Positions 34,143 through 42,010 of a DNA stretch of 62,589 nucleotides are shown here, piece by piece. This stretch comes from Ga0077536 sp943370145 (lineage in GTDB: Bacteria > Pseudomonadota > Gammaproteobacteria > Ga0077536). Numbering within the stretch: the first letter of the stretch is position 1; every line of letters begins with the position of its first letter. The notes beneath the pieces were generated by a model. The model worked only from the letters and a program-made list of their open reading frames with translations. It made no database searches and had not been told where the DNA came from. The position numbers and the translations under genes are program-made. The stretch spans positions 1 through 62,589 of the forward strand of contig CALRPY020000024.1 in the NCBI GenBank assembly GCA_943370145.1. Direction: 5' to 3'.

Positions 34143-34898
34143 GTGGACGTTTTCGCCATCTACGTGCTGAAGGGCCTGCTGCTGCCGCCGGCGGGCAACC
34201 TGTTGCTGTTTGCGCTGGCGTGGTTCCTGCGCGCCCGCCGGCGCGTCGCGCTCACCCTGGCGGTGATCGCCGGGGCCACGCTGTTCCTGGCGGCAAGCCC
34301 GTGGATGGCGACCCTGCTCGCCCGCGGTCTGGAAACCGCGCCGGCGTTCCCGCTCGACGGCCCGGCCCTGCCGCCCGTCGAGGCCATCGTCGTGCCGGGC
34401 ACTGGCCGCTACACCAGCGCCCCCGAGTACGGTGGTCTCGACACCGTCTCGCCGCGCACCCTGGAGCGCCTGCGCTATGCCGCGCGCATCCAGCGCAGGA
34501 CCGGCTGGCCCATCGCGACCGTCGGCGGCGCGCCGCTGGACGACGAAACGCCCGAGGGCGCCCTGATGGCGGTGGTGCTGGAACAGGATTTCGGCGTGCC
34601 GGTGCGCTGGATCGAGCAGGCCAGCCGCAACACCGCCGAGAATGCGCGGAATGCGCGGCGCCTGATGGACGTCGACACCATCCTGCTGGTCACGCAGGCC
34701 ATGGACATGCCGCGCGCGCGCATGATGTTCGAGGCCGCCGGCTTCACGGTCGTGCCGGGCCCGCTGGGCTTCCTGAACCGGGCAGGCCCGTCCGAATTCA
34801 ACGTCTTCGACTATTTCCCCGACGCCGGCGCGCTTGCGCTGTCGCGCATCGCGCTGCACGAATACCTCGGCCTCGCGTGGTATCGCCTGCGCTACTGA
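34143..34898 (+). CDS. DUF218 (SanA/ElyC/YdcF-type) membrane protein
   Basis: 251 residues from a GTG at 34143, 12 nt after lipA. Two N-terminal membrane helices (about 8-27 and 33-58) and a periplasmic DUF218 domain with VEAIVVPGTGRYT, SRNTAENARNARRLM and TQAMDMPRARMMFEAAGFTVVP. ElyC, the best known relative, affects peptidoglycan precursor use in E. coli; the exact activity here is unknown. Confidence 0.88.
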   Translation: MDVFAIYVLKGLLLPPAGNLLLFALAWFLRARRRVALTLAVIAGATLFLAASPWMATLLARGLETAPAFPLDGPALPPVEAIVVPGTGRYTSAPEYGGLDTVSPRTLERLRYAARIQRRTGWPIATVGGAPLDDETPEGALMAVVLEQDFGVPVRWIEQASRNTAENARNARRLMDVDTILLVTQAMDMPRARMMFEAAGFTVVPGPLGFLNRAGPSEFNVFDYFPDAGALALSRIALHEYLGLAWYRLRY

Positions 34899-34956
34899 GC
34901 TTCCCCGGCGTCCGGGGCATGACCTCCCCGGTCCCTCCCGAGGGACTATCCGCTCG

Positions 34957-36318
34957 TCAACCGGTCTCGCCGCTCAGGGTGTGGCCAGGCTCCGTGTGCT
35001 CGACAAGGACATGGACGCGGCCGCGCGCTAGCTGCGCGACGAGCGCGTCGCCGCTGGCCAGCACCCCGGCGTCACGGGCAATGGTGCCGTCGCGCGTGCT
35101 GACGATCGCGTAGCCGCGTTCCAGCGTCGCCTGCGGGCCGACCGCGCGCAGCGTGCGCTCGGCCTCGCTGAGCGCGGCGCGCTTGCGCTCGAGCAGCGCG
35201 GGCATCGTGGCGGCCAGGCGCGCCCGGGTGCCGCGCAGGCGCTCGTTCGCAAGCGCGAGTCGGCGGGCCGGCGTCACGCCTGCGAGCGACACCTCGACTG
35301 AACGCAGCCGCGCGCGTCGCAGATCCAGCAGGCGCTGCAGGGCCTGCGGCAGGCGCCGCGCCAGTTCGTCGAGCCGTTGGGCGTGTTCCTCGAGGCGGCG
35401 CCCCGGATGGCGCAGCCGGGCGAGATTCGCCTCCAGGCGCTGTCGCGCCAGCGCCAGCTGGTGACCGGCCGCGCGCCGCATGCGGTTTTCGAGTTGCGCG
35501 AAGCGCTGGAGGAGTTCCGCCCGGTCCGGTGCGCAGATCTCGGCCGCCGCGGACGGGGTTGGCGCGCGGACGTCGGCGGCGAAATCGGTCAGCGTGAAGT
35601 CGATCTCGTGCCCGACGCCGCTGACGACCGGAATGTCCGACGCCCGCACCGCCCGGACCACGGCCTCGTCATTGAAGGCCCACAGGTCCTCCAGCGAGCC
35701 GCCGCCGCGCGCGACGAGCAGCACGTCGCACTCCGCGCGCCGGTTCGCCGCGCGGATGGCGGCCACGATTTCGGGCACCGCGGCCGCCCCCTGCACGGCA
35801 CAGGGATAGACGATGACCGGGATCCCCGGATTGCGCCGGCCGAGCACGTGCAGGATGTCCCGCACGGCCGCGCCGGTCGGCGAGGTCACCACGCCGACCG
35901 CGCGCGGCCAGGCCGGCAGGGGGCGCTTCAGCGCGGCGTCGAACAGGCCTTCGGCGGCGAGCTTGCGTTTGAGCGCCTCGAACTGCAGCCGGAGCAGGCC
36001 CTCGCCGGCGGGCTCCATGTGCTCGACGACGAGCTGGAACTCGCCACGCGGCTCGTACATGCCCACCCGCGCGTAGACCAGCACCTGGCTGCCCTCGCCG
36101 GGCTTGAAGCGGACCTGCTGGGTGCGCATGCGGAACATCGCGCAGCGCACCTGGGCCGACGGGTCCTTCAGCGTGAAATACCAGTGGCCGGAGGAGGGCC
36201 GGGCGAGGTTGGAGATCTCGCCCTCCAGCCAGAGGGCGCCGAAATTGCCCTCGATCACGGCGCGGACTTCGCGGTTGAGGCGGGAAACGCTGTAGACATC
36301 GCGGGCGGAGCTGTTCAT
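34957..36318 (-). CDS. xseA: Exodeoxyribonuclease VII large subunit
   Basis: 453 residues from the ATG at 36318 (MNSSARDVYSVSRLNREVRAV). An OB-fold precedes the catalytic core: AVGVVTSPTGAAVRDILHVL, DVLLVARGGGSLEDLWAFNDE, DIPVVSGVGHEIDFTLTDFAAD, then a long coiled-coil arm and the C-terminal LERGYAIV segment. With XseB it degrades single-stranded DNA. Divergent from guaB. Confidence 0.96.
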   Translation of the reverse strand: MNSSARDVYSVSRLNREVRAVIEGNFGALWLEGEISNLARPSSGHWYFTLKDPSAQVRCAMFRMRTQQVRFKPGEGSQVLVYARVGMYEPRGEFQLVVEHMEPAGEGLLRLQFEALKRKLAAEGLFDAALKRPLPAWPRAVGVVTSPTGAAVRDILHVLGRRNPGIPVIVYPCAVQGAAAVPEIVAAIRAANRRAECDVLLVARGGGSLEDLWAFNDEAVVRAVRASDIPVVSGVGHEIDFTLTDFAADVRAPTPSAAAEICAPDRAELLQRFAQLENRMRRAAGHQLALARQRLEANLARLRHPGRRLEEHAQRLDELARRLPQALQRLLDLRRARLRSVEVSLAGVTPARRLALANERLRGTRARLAATMPALLERKRAALSEAERTLRAVGPQATLERGYAIVSTRDGTIARDAGVLASGDALVAQLARGRVHVLVEHTEPGHTLSGETG

Positions 36319-36357
36319 GCCGGCATTAAACCCCAAACCGGCCGGCTGGTGCGCGCG

Positions 36358-36387
36358 TTTACCCGCCCTGCCGCGAACCCATATAAT
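36358..36387 (+). promoter_or_regulatory. Promoter of guaB with consensus -10
   Basis: A perfect TATAAT at 36382-36387 preceded by TTTACC at 36358-36363 (18-nt spacer). The predicted start, about 36394, is 30 nt before the guaB ATG. It is in the 105-bp gap between divergent xseA and guaB. Confidence 0.65.
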
Positions 36388-36423
36388 CCCGCCTCCTCCC
36401 ACGCAGCAGAAACGGTGCCCGCC

Positions 36424-37887
36424 ATGCGCATTTCGGGCGATGGTCTTACTTTCGACGACGTCCTCCTGCTTCCGGATTATTCCGAGGTACTCCCGCGCGA
36501 CGTCGACCTCCGTAGCCGGCTGACGCGCGACATCGACCTGATGATCCCGCTGATGGCGGCCGCGATGGACACCGTCACCGAAGCGCGCCTCGCGATCGCC
36601 CTCGCGCAGGAAGGCGGCATCGGCATCATCCACAAGAACATGCCCGCCGAGGAACAGGCGGCGCAGGTCCGCCAGGTCAAGAAGTTCGAGAGCGGCGTCA
36701 TCCGCGACCCGATCACCGTCGCCCCTGACATGAGCATCGGCGAGGTGCTCGCCCTGACCCGCGCGCGTCGCATCTCCGGCGTGCCGGTCGTGGACAACGG
36801 CAGGCTCGTCGGCATCGTCACCAGCCGCGACCTCCGCTTCGAAACCCGTTTCGACGCGCCGGTGCGCGAAATCATGACGCCGCAGGATCGCCTGATCACC
36901 GTGCCGGAGAACGCCGACAAGACCGAGGTCATCGCGCTCCTGCACAAGCACCGCATCGAGAAGGTGCTGGTGGTCAACGACAAGTTCGCGCTGCGCGGCC
37001 TGATCACCGTCAAGGACATCCAGAAGGCGGACGAATTTCCCAACGCCTGCAAGGACGGCTACGAGCGCCTGCGGGTCGGCGCGGCGGTCGGCACGGGGCA
37101 GGGCACCTACGAACGCATCGAGGCGCTGGTCGCCGCCGGTGTCGACGTGGTCGTCGTCGACACCGCGCACGGCCACTCGCGCGGCGTGCTCGACACCGTG
37201 CGTTACGTGAAGAAGAAATTCCCCGACACCCAGGTCATCGGCGGCAACGTCGCCACCGGCGCCGCGGCGCTCGCGCTGGTCGAAGCCGGCGCCGACGCGG
37301 TCAAGGTCGGCATCGGCCCGGGCTCGATCTGCACCACGCGCATCGTCACCGGTGTCGGCGTGCCGCAGATCACGGCGGTGTCCGAAGTCGCGACCGCGCT
37401 GCAGCCGCACGGCGTGCCGCTGATCTCCGATGGTGGCATCCGCTACTCCGGCGACGTCGCCAAAGTGATGGTCGCCGGCGCGCACTCGGTGATGCTCGGC
37501 AGCCTGTTCGCCGGCACCGAGGAAGCGCCGGGCGAGGTGGAGCTCTACCAGGGGCGTTCGTACAAGTCCTACCGCGGCATGGGTTCGCTCGGCGCCATGG
37601 CGCAGCGGCACGGTTCGTCGGACCGCTACTTCCAGGAAGGCGGCGACATCGAGAAGCTCGTGCCGGAAGGCATCGAGGGCCGCGTGCCCTACAAAGGCCC
37701 CTTGCGCAATATCGTGCTGCAGATGATCGGCGGCCTGCGCGCCGCGATGGGCTATACGGGTTGCCGCAACATCGAAGAACTCCGGACCAAACCGCGCTTC
37801 GTGCGGGTGACGCTCGCCGGCATGCGCGAAAGCCATGTGCACGACGTGCAGATCACGAAGGAAGCGCCGAACTATCGCGTGGACTGA
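36424..37887 (+). CDS. guaB: Inosine-5'-monophosphate dehydrogenase
   Basis: 487 residues from the ATG at 36424. Catalytic loop cysteine C303 in GPGSICTTRIVTGVGVPQ; two CBS domains lie between about residues 93 and 205 (RDPITVAPDMSIGEVLALTR, IMTPQDRLITVPENADKTEV); the flap RYFQEGGDIEKLVPEGIEGRVPYKG follows. It converts IMP to XMP, the committed step to GMP. guaA follows 7 nt later. Confidence 0.98.
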   Translation: MRISGDGLTFDDVLLLPDYSEVLPRDVDLRSRLTRDIDLMIPLMAAAMDTVTEARLAIALAQEGGIGIIHKNMPAEEQAAQVRQVKKFESGVIRDPITVAPDMSIGEVLALTRARRISGVPVVDNGRLVGIVTSRDLRFETRFDAPVREIMTPQDRLITVPENADKTEVIALLHKHRIEKVLVVNDKFALRGLITVKDIQKADEFPNACKDGYERLRVGAAVGTGQGTYERIEALVAAGVDVVVVDTAHGHSRGVLDTVRYVKKKFPDTQVIGGNVATGAAALALVEAGADAVKVGIGPGSICTTRIVTGVGVPQITAVSEVATALQPHGVPLISDGGIRYSGDVAKVMVAGAHSVMLGSLFAGTEEAPGEVELYQGRSYKSYRGMGSLGAMAQRHGSSDRYFQEGGDIEKLVPEGIEGRVPYKGPLRNIVLQMIGGLRAAMGYTGCRNIEELRTKPRFVRVTLAGMRESHVHDVQITKEAPNYRVD

Positions 37888-37894
37888 AAACCAG

Positions 37895-39481
37895 GTGAGC
37901 ACCCCAGCAGCGGACATCCATGCCGATCGCATCCTGATCCTCGATTTCGGCTCGCAGTACACGCAGCTGATCGCGCGCCGCATCCGCGAGGCGCAGGTCT
38001 ACTGCGAGATCAAACCCTGGGACGTCTCGCCCGACGTCATCCGGAACTTCGGTGCGAAGGGCATCGTGCTCTCCGGCGGCCCCGAATCCGTCACCGCCGC
38101 CGACGGCCCCGCGGCGCCGGGCCTCGTGTTCGAACTCGGCGTGCCCGTGCTCGGCATCTGCTACGGCATGCAGACCATGGCGCAGCAGCTCGGTGGCGCG
38201 GTCGAGGCCTCGGCCAAGCGCGAGTTCGGCTACGCGCGCGTGCGCGCCCGGGGGCATTCGCAGCTGCTGCAGGACATCCAGGACGAGGTCAACGCGGAAG
38301 GCCACGGCCTGCTCGACGTGTGGATGAGCCACGGTGACCACGTCACCGAACTGCCGCCCGGCTTCAAGTGCATCGCGTCGACGGAGACCTCGCCGTTCTC
38401 CGGCATGGCCGACGAATCCCGCCGCTTCTATGCGCTGCAGTTCCATCCGGAAGTCACCCACACGAAGCAGGGCGCGGCGATCGTCGCGCGCTTCGTGCAC
38501 GACATCTGCGGCTGCCGCGCGCTGTGGAACGCGGCGAACATCGCGCACGACGCGATTGCCCGCGCGCGCGACATGGTCGGCGACGACCACGTGCTGCTGG
38601 GTCTGTCCGGCGGCGTGGACTCCTCCGTCGTCGCCGCACTGCTGCATCAGGCCATCGGGCCGCAGCTGACCTGCATCTTCGTCGACAACGGCCTGCTGCG
38701 GCAGAACGAAGCCGCCGAAGTGATGGCGATGTTCAAGGCGCACCTCGGCGTGAACGTGATCTGCGTCGACGCCGAGCGGCGCTTCCTCGACGCGCTGCAG
38801 GGCGTCGAGGACCCGGAGCAGAAGCGCAAGGTCATCGGCCGCGTGTTCATCGAGGTCTTCGACGCCGAGGCGCACAAGCTCCAGGGTGTCAGATGGCTCG
38901 CGCAGGGCACGATCTACCCTGACGTGATCGAGTCCGCCGGCGCGGCCAGCGGCAAGGCGCACGTCATCAAGTCGCACCACAACGTCGGCGGCCTGCCGGC
39001 CGAGATGAACCTGAAGCTCATCGAGCCGCTGAAGGAACTCTTCAAGGACGAGGTGCGGCGGCTCGGCGTCGAACTCGGCCTGCCACGCCAGCTCGTCTAC
39101 CGTCATCCGTTTCCCGGCCCGGGCCTCGGCGTGCGCATCCTCGGTGAGATCCACAAGCCCTATGCGGACTGCCTGCGCCGCGCGGACGCGATCTTCATCG
39201 AGGAGTTGCGCAAGGCCGATCTCTACGACCGCGTGAGCCAGGCCTTCGCCGTCTTCCTGCCGGTGAAGTCCGTCGGTGTGCAGGGCGACGCCCGGCGCTA
39301 CGATCACGTCATCGCGCTGCGCGCGGTGGAGACCATCGATTTCATGACCGCGCACTGGGCGCACCTGCCCTACGACTTCCTCGACCACGTGTCCCGCCGC
39401 ATCAACAACGAGGTGCCGGGCGTGTCGCGCGTGGTCTACGACATCTCGGGGAAGCCGCCGGCGACGATCGAGTGGGAGTGA
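37895..39481 (+). CDS. guaA: GMP synthase (glutamine-hydrolysing)
   Basis: 528 residues from a GTG at 37895; no ATG lies in the right place. The glutaminase half has DFGSQYTQLIARRIRE and the nucleophile C89 in VLGICYGMQTM, with FHPEVTHTKQG. The ATP pyrophosphatase half has the P-loop LSGGVDSSVVAALL (S238). The dimerisation domain ends VVYDISGKPPATIEWE. It aminates XMP to GMP. Confidence 0.97.
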   Translation: MSTPAADIHADRILILDFGSQYTQLIARRIREAQVYCEIKPWDVSPDVIRNFGAKGIVLSGGPESVTAADGPAAPGLVFELGVPVLGICYGMQTMAQQLGGAVEASAKREFGYARVRARGHSQLLQDIQDEVNAEGHGLLDVWMSHGDHVTELPPGFKCIASTETSPFSGMADESRRFYALQFHPEVTHTKQGAAIVARFVHDICGCRALWNAANIAHDAIARARDMVGDDHVLLGLSGGVDSSVVAALLHQAIGPQLTCIFVDNGLLRQNEAAEVMAMFKAHLGVNVICVDAERRFLDALQGVEDPEQKRKVIGRVFIEVFDAEAHKLQGVRWLAQGTIYPDVIESAGAASGKAHVIKSHHNVGGLPAEMNLKLIEPLKELFKDEVRRLGVELGLPRQLVYRHPFPGPGLGVRILGEIHKPYADCLRRADAIFIEELRKADLYDRVSQAFAVFLPVKSVGVQGDARRYDHVIALRAVETIDFMTAHWAHLPYDFLDHVSRRINNEVPGVSRVVYDISGKPPATIEWE

Positions 39482-39503
39482 GCCACGATCACCTGAACTT
39501 GCG

Positions 39504-40133
39504 GTGGGGCTGGCCATCAGTGGCGTGACGCGGCGTGTGGACGCTCGTTGCATCAGGCTGGATGCGTCCACCTGGCAACGCCTCGCGGCAGACGCCGAAG
39601 TGCTGTGCAGCGATGCCGAAGGGGCAACGCTGCTGCGTATTCGCGGCGGCGCTCACCTCAGGATCCTCAGGAAAACCAGCCAACGCCTTTCGCCTGACAC
39701 CGCGGATCGGTTCCGCCGCAACGCGGAGCGTCTCCGGTCAATGGGCATCACGGTGCCTCGGCCCGATGCGCTGTTCAAACTGCCATCCGGCGAACACGCC
39801 GTCCGCTATGTCCCGCTCGGCGGTGAGAGCCTGCGTACCGCGCTGCGGCATTTTGCGTTGCCCGCCCGCAGCATCGGCGACCTGGGAGCGCTACTGGCCC
39901 GTTTGCACGATGGGGGTGTCCGTACCGCGGCGCTCTCGCTTGCTGACTTCGATCTGTTGGCCGGCGGTGGGCTCAGTCTCAACGCACCGGAGCGTTGCCG
40001 TTTCTGCTGGCTCGGGCGTTCCGTTGGCGAGGGGGCCCGGGAGCGCGATTTGTCCCGGCTGCTGGAGGACTGGGACGGCAGACTGCTCGAGGCGGGTGTC
40101 CGATCGGCCTACGGCACGGCCAGGCGGCGCTGA
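39504..40133 (+). CDS. Degenerate lipopolysaccharide-kinase-like protein
   Basis: 209 residues from a GTG at 39504; the start is uncertain. The layout is that of small WaaP/RIO-type kinases: a basic beta-3 segment (GAHLRILRK), a hinge with YVPLGGESLRTAL, the catalytic-loop position LLARLHDGGVRTAALSLADFDLL, and the metal-loop position FCWLGRSVGEGARERDLSRLLEDW. The aspartates expected in the catalytic loop (HGDL) and metal loop (IDLD) are replaced (TAAL, CWLG). It is therefore probably a pseudokinase or a decaying gene. It is short for the family and borders the mobile region. Confidence 0.6.
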   Translation: MGLAISGVTRRVDARCIRLDASTWQRLAADAEVLCSDAEGATLLRIRGGAHLRILRKTSQRLSPDTADRFRRNAERLRSMGITVPRPDALFKLPSGEHAVRYVPLGGESLRTALRHFALPARSIGDLGALLARLHDGGVRTAALSLADFDLLAGGGLSLNAPERCRFCWLGRSVGEGARERDLSRLLEDWDGRLLEAGVRSAYGTARRR

Positions 40134-40206
40134 TCGGTTTGTCCTCCCCATCGTAGGCGATGACCCTCTGGGTGATGTGGCCCGTCGCTGGGGGCAGAAA
40201 TCGAGA

Positions 40207-40340
40207 AATCGGGGACAAGAAATCGGGGACAGACCACGATTTACTGCCTGCGCCCGCAGCCGATGCGCCAACTTTACCTTGGTACCCGCTCTCTCAACAG
40301 AATTGGAAACCGTGGTCTGTCCCCCAAGATGGCCCCCAAG
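40207..40340. repeat. Mini element bounded by inverted GGGGACAGACCACG repeats
   Basis: GGGGACAGACCACG at 40225-40238 and its exact reverse complement CGTGGTCTGTCCCC at 40311-40324 enclose 72 bp. Both ends are doubled outward: TCGGGGACA precedes the left copy 14 nt away, and CCCCCAAG is repeated after the right copy. The 14-mer recurs at both ends of the transposase unit at 41051-41987, so this looks like a transposase-less REPIN/MITE-like relative. Confidence 0.7.
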
Positions 40341-40560
40341 AACCTCTCGTCGGCCTCGTTGGGATGGCCTTTATCGGCGCGAGCCGGCTGGTGAAATCCG
40401 GCTCCGAACCACACGAGGCAAAGGACTCGCGGGCACGGTCGTGATTGATTGCTGACCCGAGGGCCGCGAGCCTATGATTTTTTTATCTTTGCCGAGAGGC
40501 GTCATCAGGCAACCATGTGGCAAGTCACCATTCAAGACATCGGCTGCTACGGCTAAGCCG

Positions 40561-40582
40561 GTACATGCCGACCCACATGTAC
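40561..40582 (+). repeat. Perfect hairpin GTACATG-N8-CATGTAC
   Basis: Seven-base-pair arms at 40561-40567 and 40576-40582 with an 8-nt loop, 80 bp upstream of the low-G+C membrane-protein gene. It could be an operator or a folded element in the leader; no function is known. Confidence 0.45.
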
Positions 40583-40661
40583 AAACCTGCGCAACTATGG
40601 CCACATGCTGCCGTGGCTGCCTTCGTAGACGTGCATCCCCAGAAAGCTTTGGCGTCAGCAC

Positions 40662-41045
40662 ATGCTCCTTAAAAGCCTGCATCTGAAAATCGCAGTAGTC
40701 GGTGTACTCCTGCCTTACGTAGCTCGACTTCCGAAAGGAATTGAGTGGGTACAGCAATATACCGATTCAGGCCTGCTTGGTAATCTTTTTCTCGGCGCCT
40801 TGAACGCTATTCCATGGGGGGTCATGGTCGCAGTCAGCTCTGCATTCCGAAACAAGAAGCTAGTCTTGGTGCCGTGCACGGTTGGATTTGGCGTTCTCGC
40901 TTGGGGCCACTACACACTTGACTTGGCTTCAAATTCGACTGCCGCTATTGGACTGTTAATACTTCCGTTCTACGCAACTATCGCAGTTGGCATCGGAACG
41001 GCTGTGGGACTTCCCATTGATCGGCTTGTGACCCGACGTAGCTAG
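40662..41045 (+). CDS. Low-G+C small membrane protein, unknown function
   Basis: 127 residues from the ATG at 40662, with no strong Shine-Dalgarno. Four hydrophobic segments: IAVVGVLLPYVARL, LLGNLFLGALNAIPWGVMVAVSSA, LVLVPCTVGFGVLAWGHYTLDLA and AAIGLLILPFYATIAVGIGTAVGL. By counting sampled lines the gene is about half G+C, well below its neighbours, which points to acquisition. It ends 5 nt before a GGGGACAGACCACG repeat and lies between the mini element and the transposase unit. I do not recognise a family. Confidence 0.65.
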   Translation: MLLKSLHLKIAVVGVLLPYVARLPKGIEWVQQYTDSGLLGNLFLGALNAIPWGVMVAVSSAFRNKKLVLVPCTVGFGVLAWGHYTLDLASNSTAAIGLLILPFYATIAVGIGTAVGLPIDRLVTRRS

Positions 41046-41115
41046 GATCTGGGGACAGACCACGGATTGACGTTCGCCAGTGCCCCGCGGAAGTCGGGCT
41101 TTGGGCTTGGAGTCT

Positions 41116-41176
41116 CTCGGGAATAATCCGCCTCAGGAGACGGGCGACGGTTCCTCGACCACCGGTGATTCCCGAG
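41116..41176 (+). repeat. Inverted repeat CTCGGGAAT / ATTCCCGAG upstream of the transposase
   Basis: Nine-base perfect arms at 41116-41124 and 41168-41176, loop 43 nt, ending 48 bp before the transposase ATG. In REP-associated transposases the substrate is a hairpin near the gene, so this may be a recognition or regulatory structure; that is inferred. Confidence 0.45.
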
Positions 41177-41224
41177 GGCGCAATACACTCCCGCATCGAG
41201 TCCCGGTGAATATGGAGGTTCGCC

Positions 41225-41917
41225 ATGCCGCGACGCGCACGCGTTGCGATAGGAGGTGTGCCTTGGCACATCATCCAACGAGGCAACAATCGCGGCACCT
41301 GCTTTTTTGACAGCGATTCTCGTCTGTATTTTCTCGAAATACTGGCGGAAGAGGCGATAAGATGGGGCTGCCAGCTTCACGCGTGGGTGCTGATGACCAA
41401 TCACTTCCATCTGTTGCTGACACCCGAACATGCCAGCGGTCCTGCAGGATTGATGAAGCACCTCGGGCAGCGCCACGTGCAGTCTACGAACAGGCGCTTC
41501 GGGCGTACCGGGTCCTTATGGGAGGGGCGCTACCGCTCAGCGCTCGCGCAGGACGGTGCTTACGTCCTGAACTGTTACCGTTACATCGAGCTCAACCCCG
41601 TGCGCGCCGGCATCGTCGACCATCCAGAAGATTTTCCGTGGTCGAGCTACCAGAACAACGCGCATGGTTTGCCGTCGAGCATGCTCACGCCGCATTCCGA
41701 CTACCTTGCGCTCGGTGAGTCGGCTGTGGAGCGTTTCCGACAATATCGCGCGCTCGTCTCCGCAGGCCTCGAGGCGCACCAGGTCGCGGCGATTCGGGCC
41801 TCGACCAGCGGCAATTTCGTTCTCGGTAGAGAGGACTTCCGCGCCAGGATCGAGATTGAACTGGGTCGGCGCGTGGCGCCAGCGGGGCCCGGGCGACTTC
41901 CTCGAAACCGCGATTGA
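41225..41917 (+). CDS. REP-associated tyrosine transposase (RAYT, Y1_Tnp family)
   Basis: 230 residues from the ATG at 41225, with GGAGG 6 nt upstream. HUH-type single-strand nuclease: MPRRARVAIGGVPWHIIQRGNN, the metal-binding H60-x-H62 in WVLMTNHFHLLLTP, GSLWEGRYRSA, and the catalytic tyrosine (Y120) in YRYIELNPVRAGIV. RAYTs are single-copy domesticated relatives of IS200/IS605 transposases that mobilise REP/REPIN sequences. The gene appears intact. Confidence 0.92.
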   Translation: MPRRARVAIGGVPWHIIQRGNNRGTCFFDSDSRLYFLEILAEEAIRWGCQLHAWVLMTNHFHLLLTPEHASGPAGLMKHLGQRHVQSTNRRFGRTGSLWEGRYRSALAQDGAYVLNCYRYIELNPVRAGIVDHPEDFPWSSYQNNAHGLPSSMLTPHSDYLALGESAVERFRQYRALVSAGLEAHQVAAIRASTSGNFVLGREDFRARIEIELGRRVAPAGPGRLPRNRD

Positions 41918-42010
41918 CATGCGCAGCCTGCGGAGCGCGTCCGAGCCGGGGTATCAAACGTGGTCTGTCCCCGAATTACGTGTCCCCGAATTACGCCGCT
42001 CGAGTCTCGA

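Larger units (their letters stand above)
40134..40661 (+). other. Non-coding accessory stretch with repeats
   Basis: 528 bp without a convincing gene. It holds a paired GGGGACAGACCACG element (40207-40340), a run of seven T at about 40479-40485 after a weak GC hairpin, and a perfect 7-bp hairpin at 40561-40582. Base composition falls from the G+C-rich chromosomal level toward that of the next gene. Short frames here lack a Shine-Dalgarno or recognisable protein. Confidence 0.6.
41051..41987 (+). mobile_element. RAYT unit flanked by inverted 14-bp repeats
   Basis: GGGGACAGACCACG at 41051-41064 and its reverse complement CGTGGTCTGTCCCC at 41959-41972 enclose the REP-associated tyrosine transposase gene. 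The right end is doubled (a second TGTCCCCGAATTACG at 41981-41995), like the outer left end at 40211. No target-site duplication is expected for this transposase class, and I see none. The last repeat ends about 16 bp from the stop of the convergent DUF2157-like gene. Confidence 0.75.

Noticed and set aside
36319..37983. Upstream extension of the xseA frame antisense to guaB
   Set aside because: The XseA family N terminus begins at 36318, and the extension is the mirror of guaB, whose motifs are complete.
40160..40686. Two short plus-strand frames of 70-94 codons in the repeat region
   Set aside because: They run across the inverted repeats, lack Shine-Dalgarno sites and show no domain or hydrophobic pattern.
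40550..41050. Integron cassette (attC) around the low-G+C gene
   Set aside because: No GTTRRRY core or imperfect attC palindrome was found after the gene; the GGGGACAGACCACG repeats and the RAYT explain the structure better.
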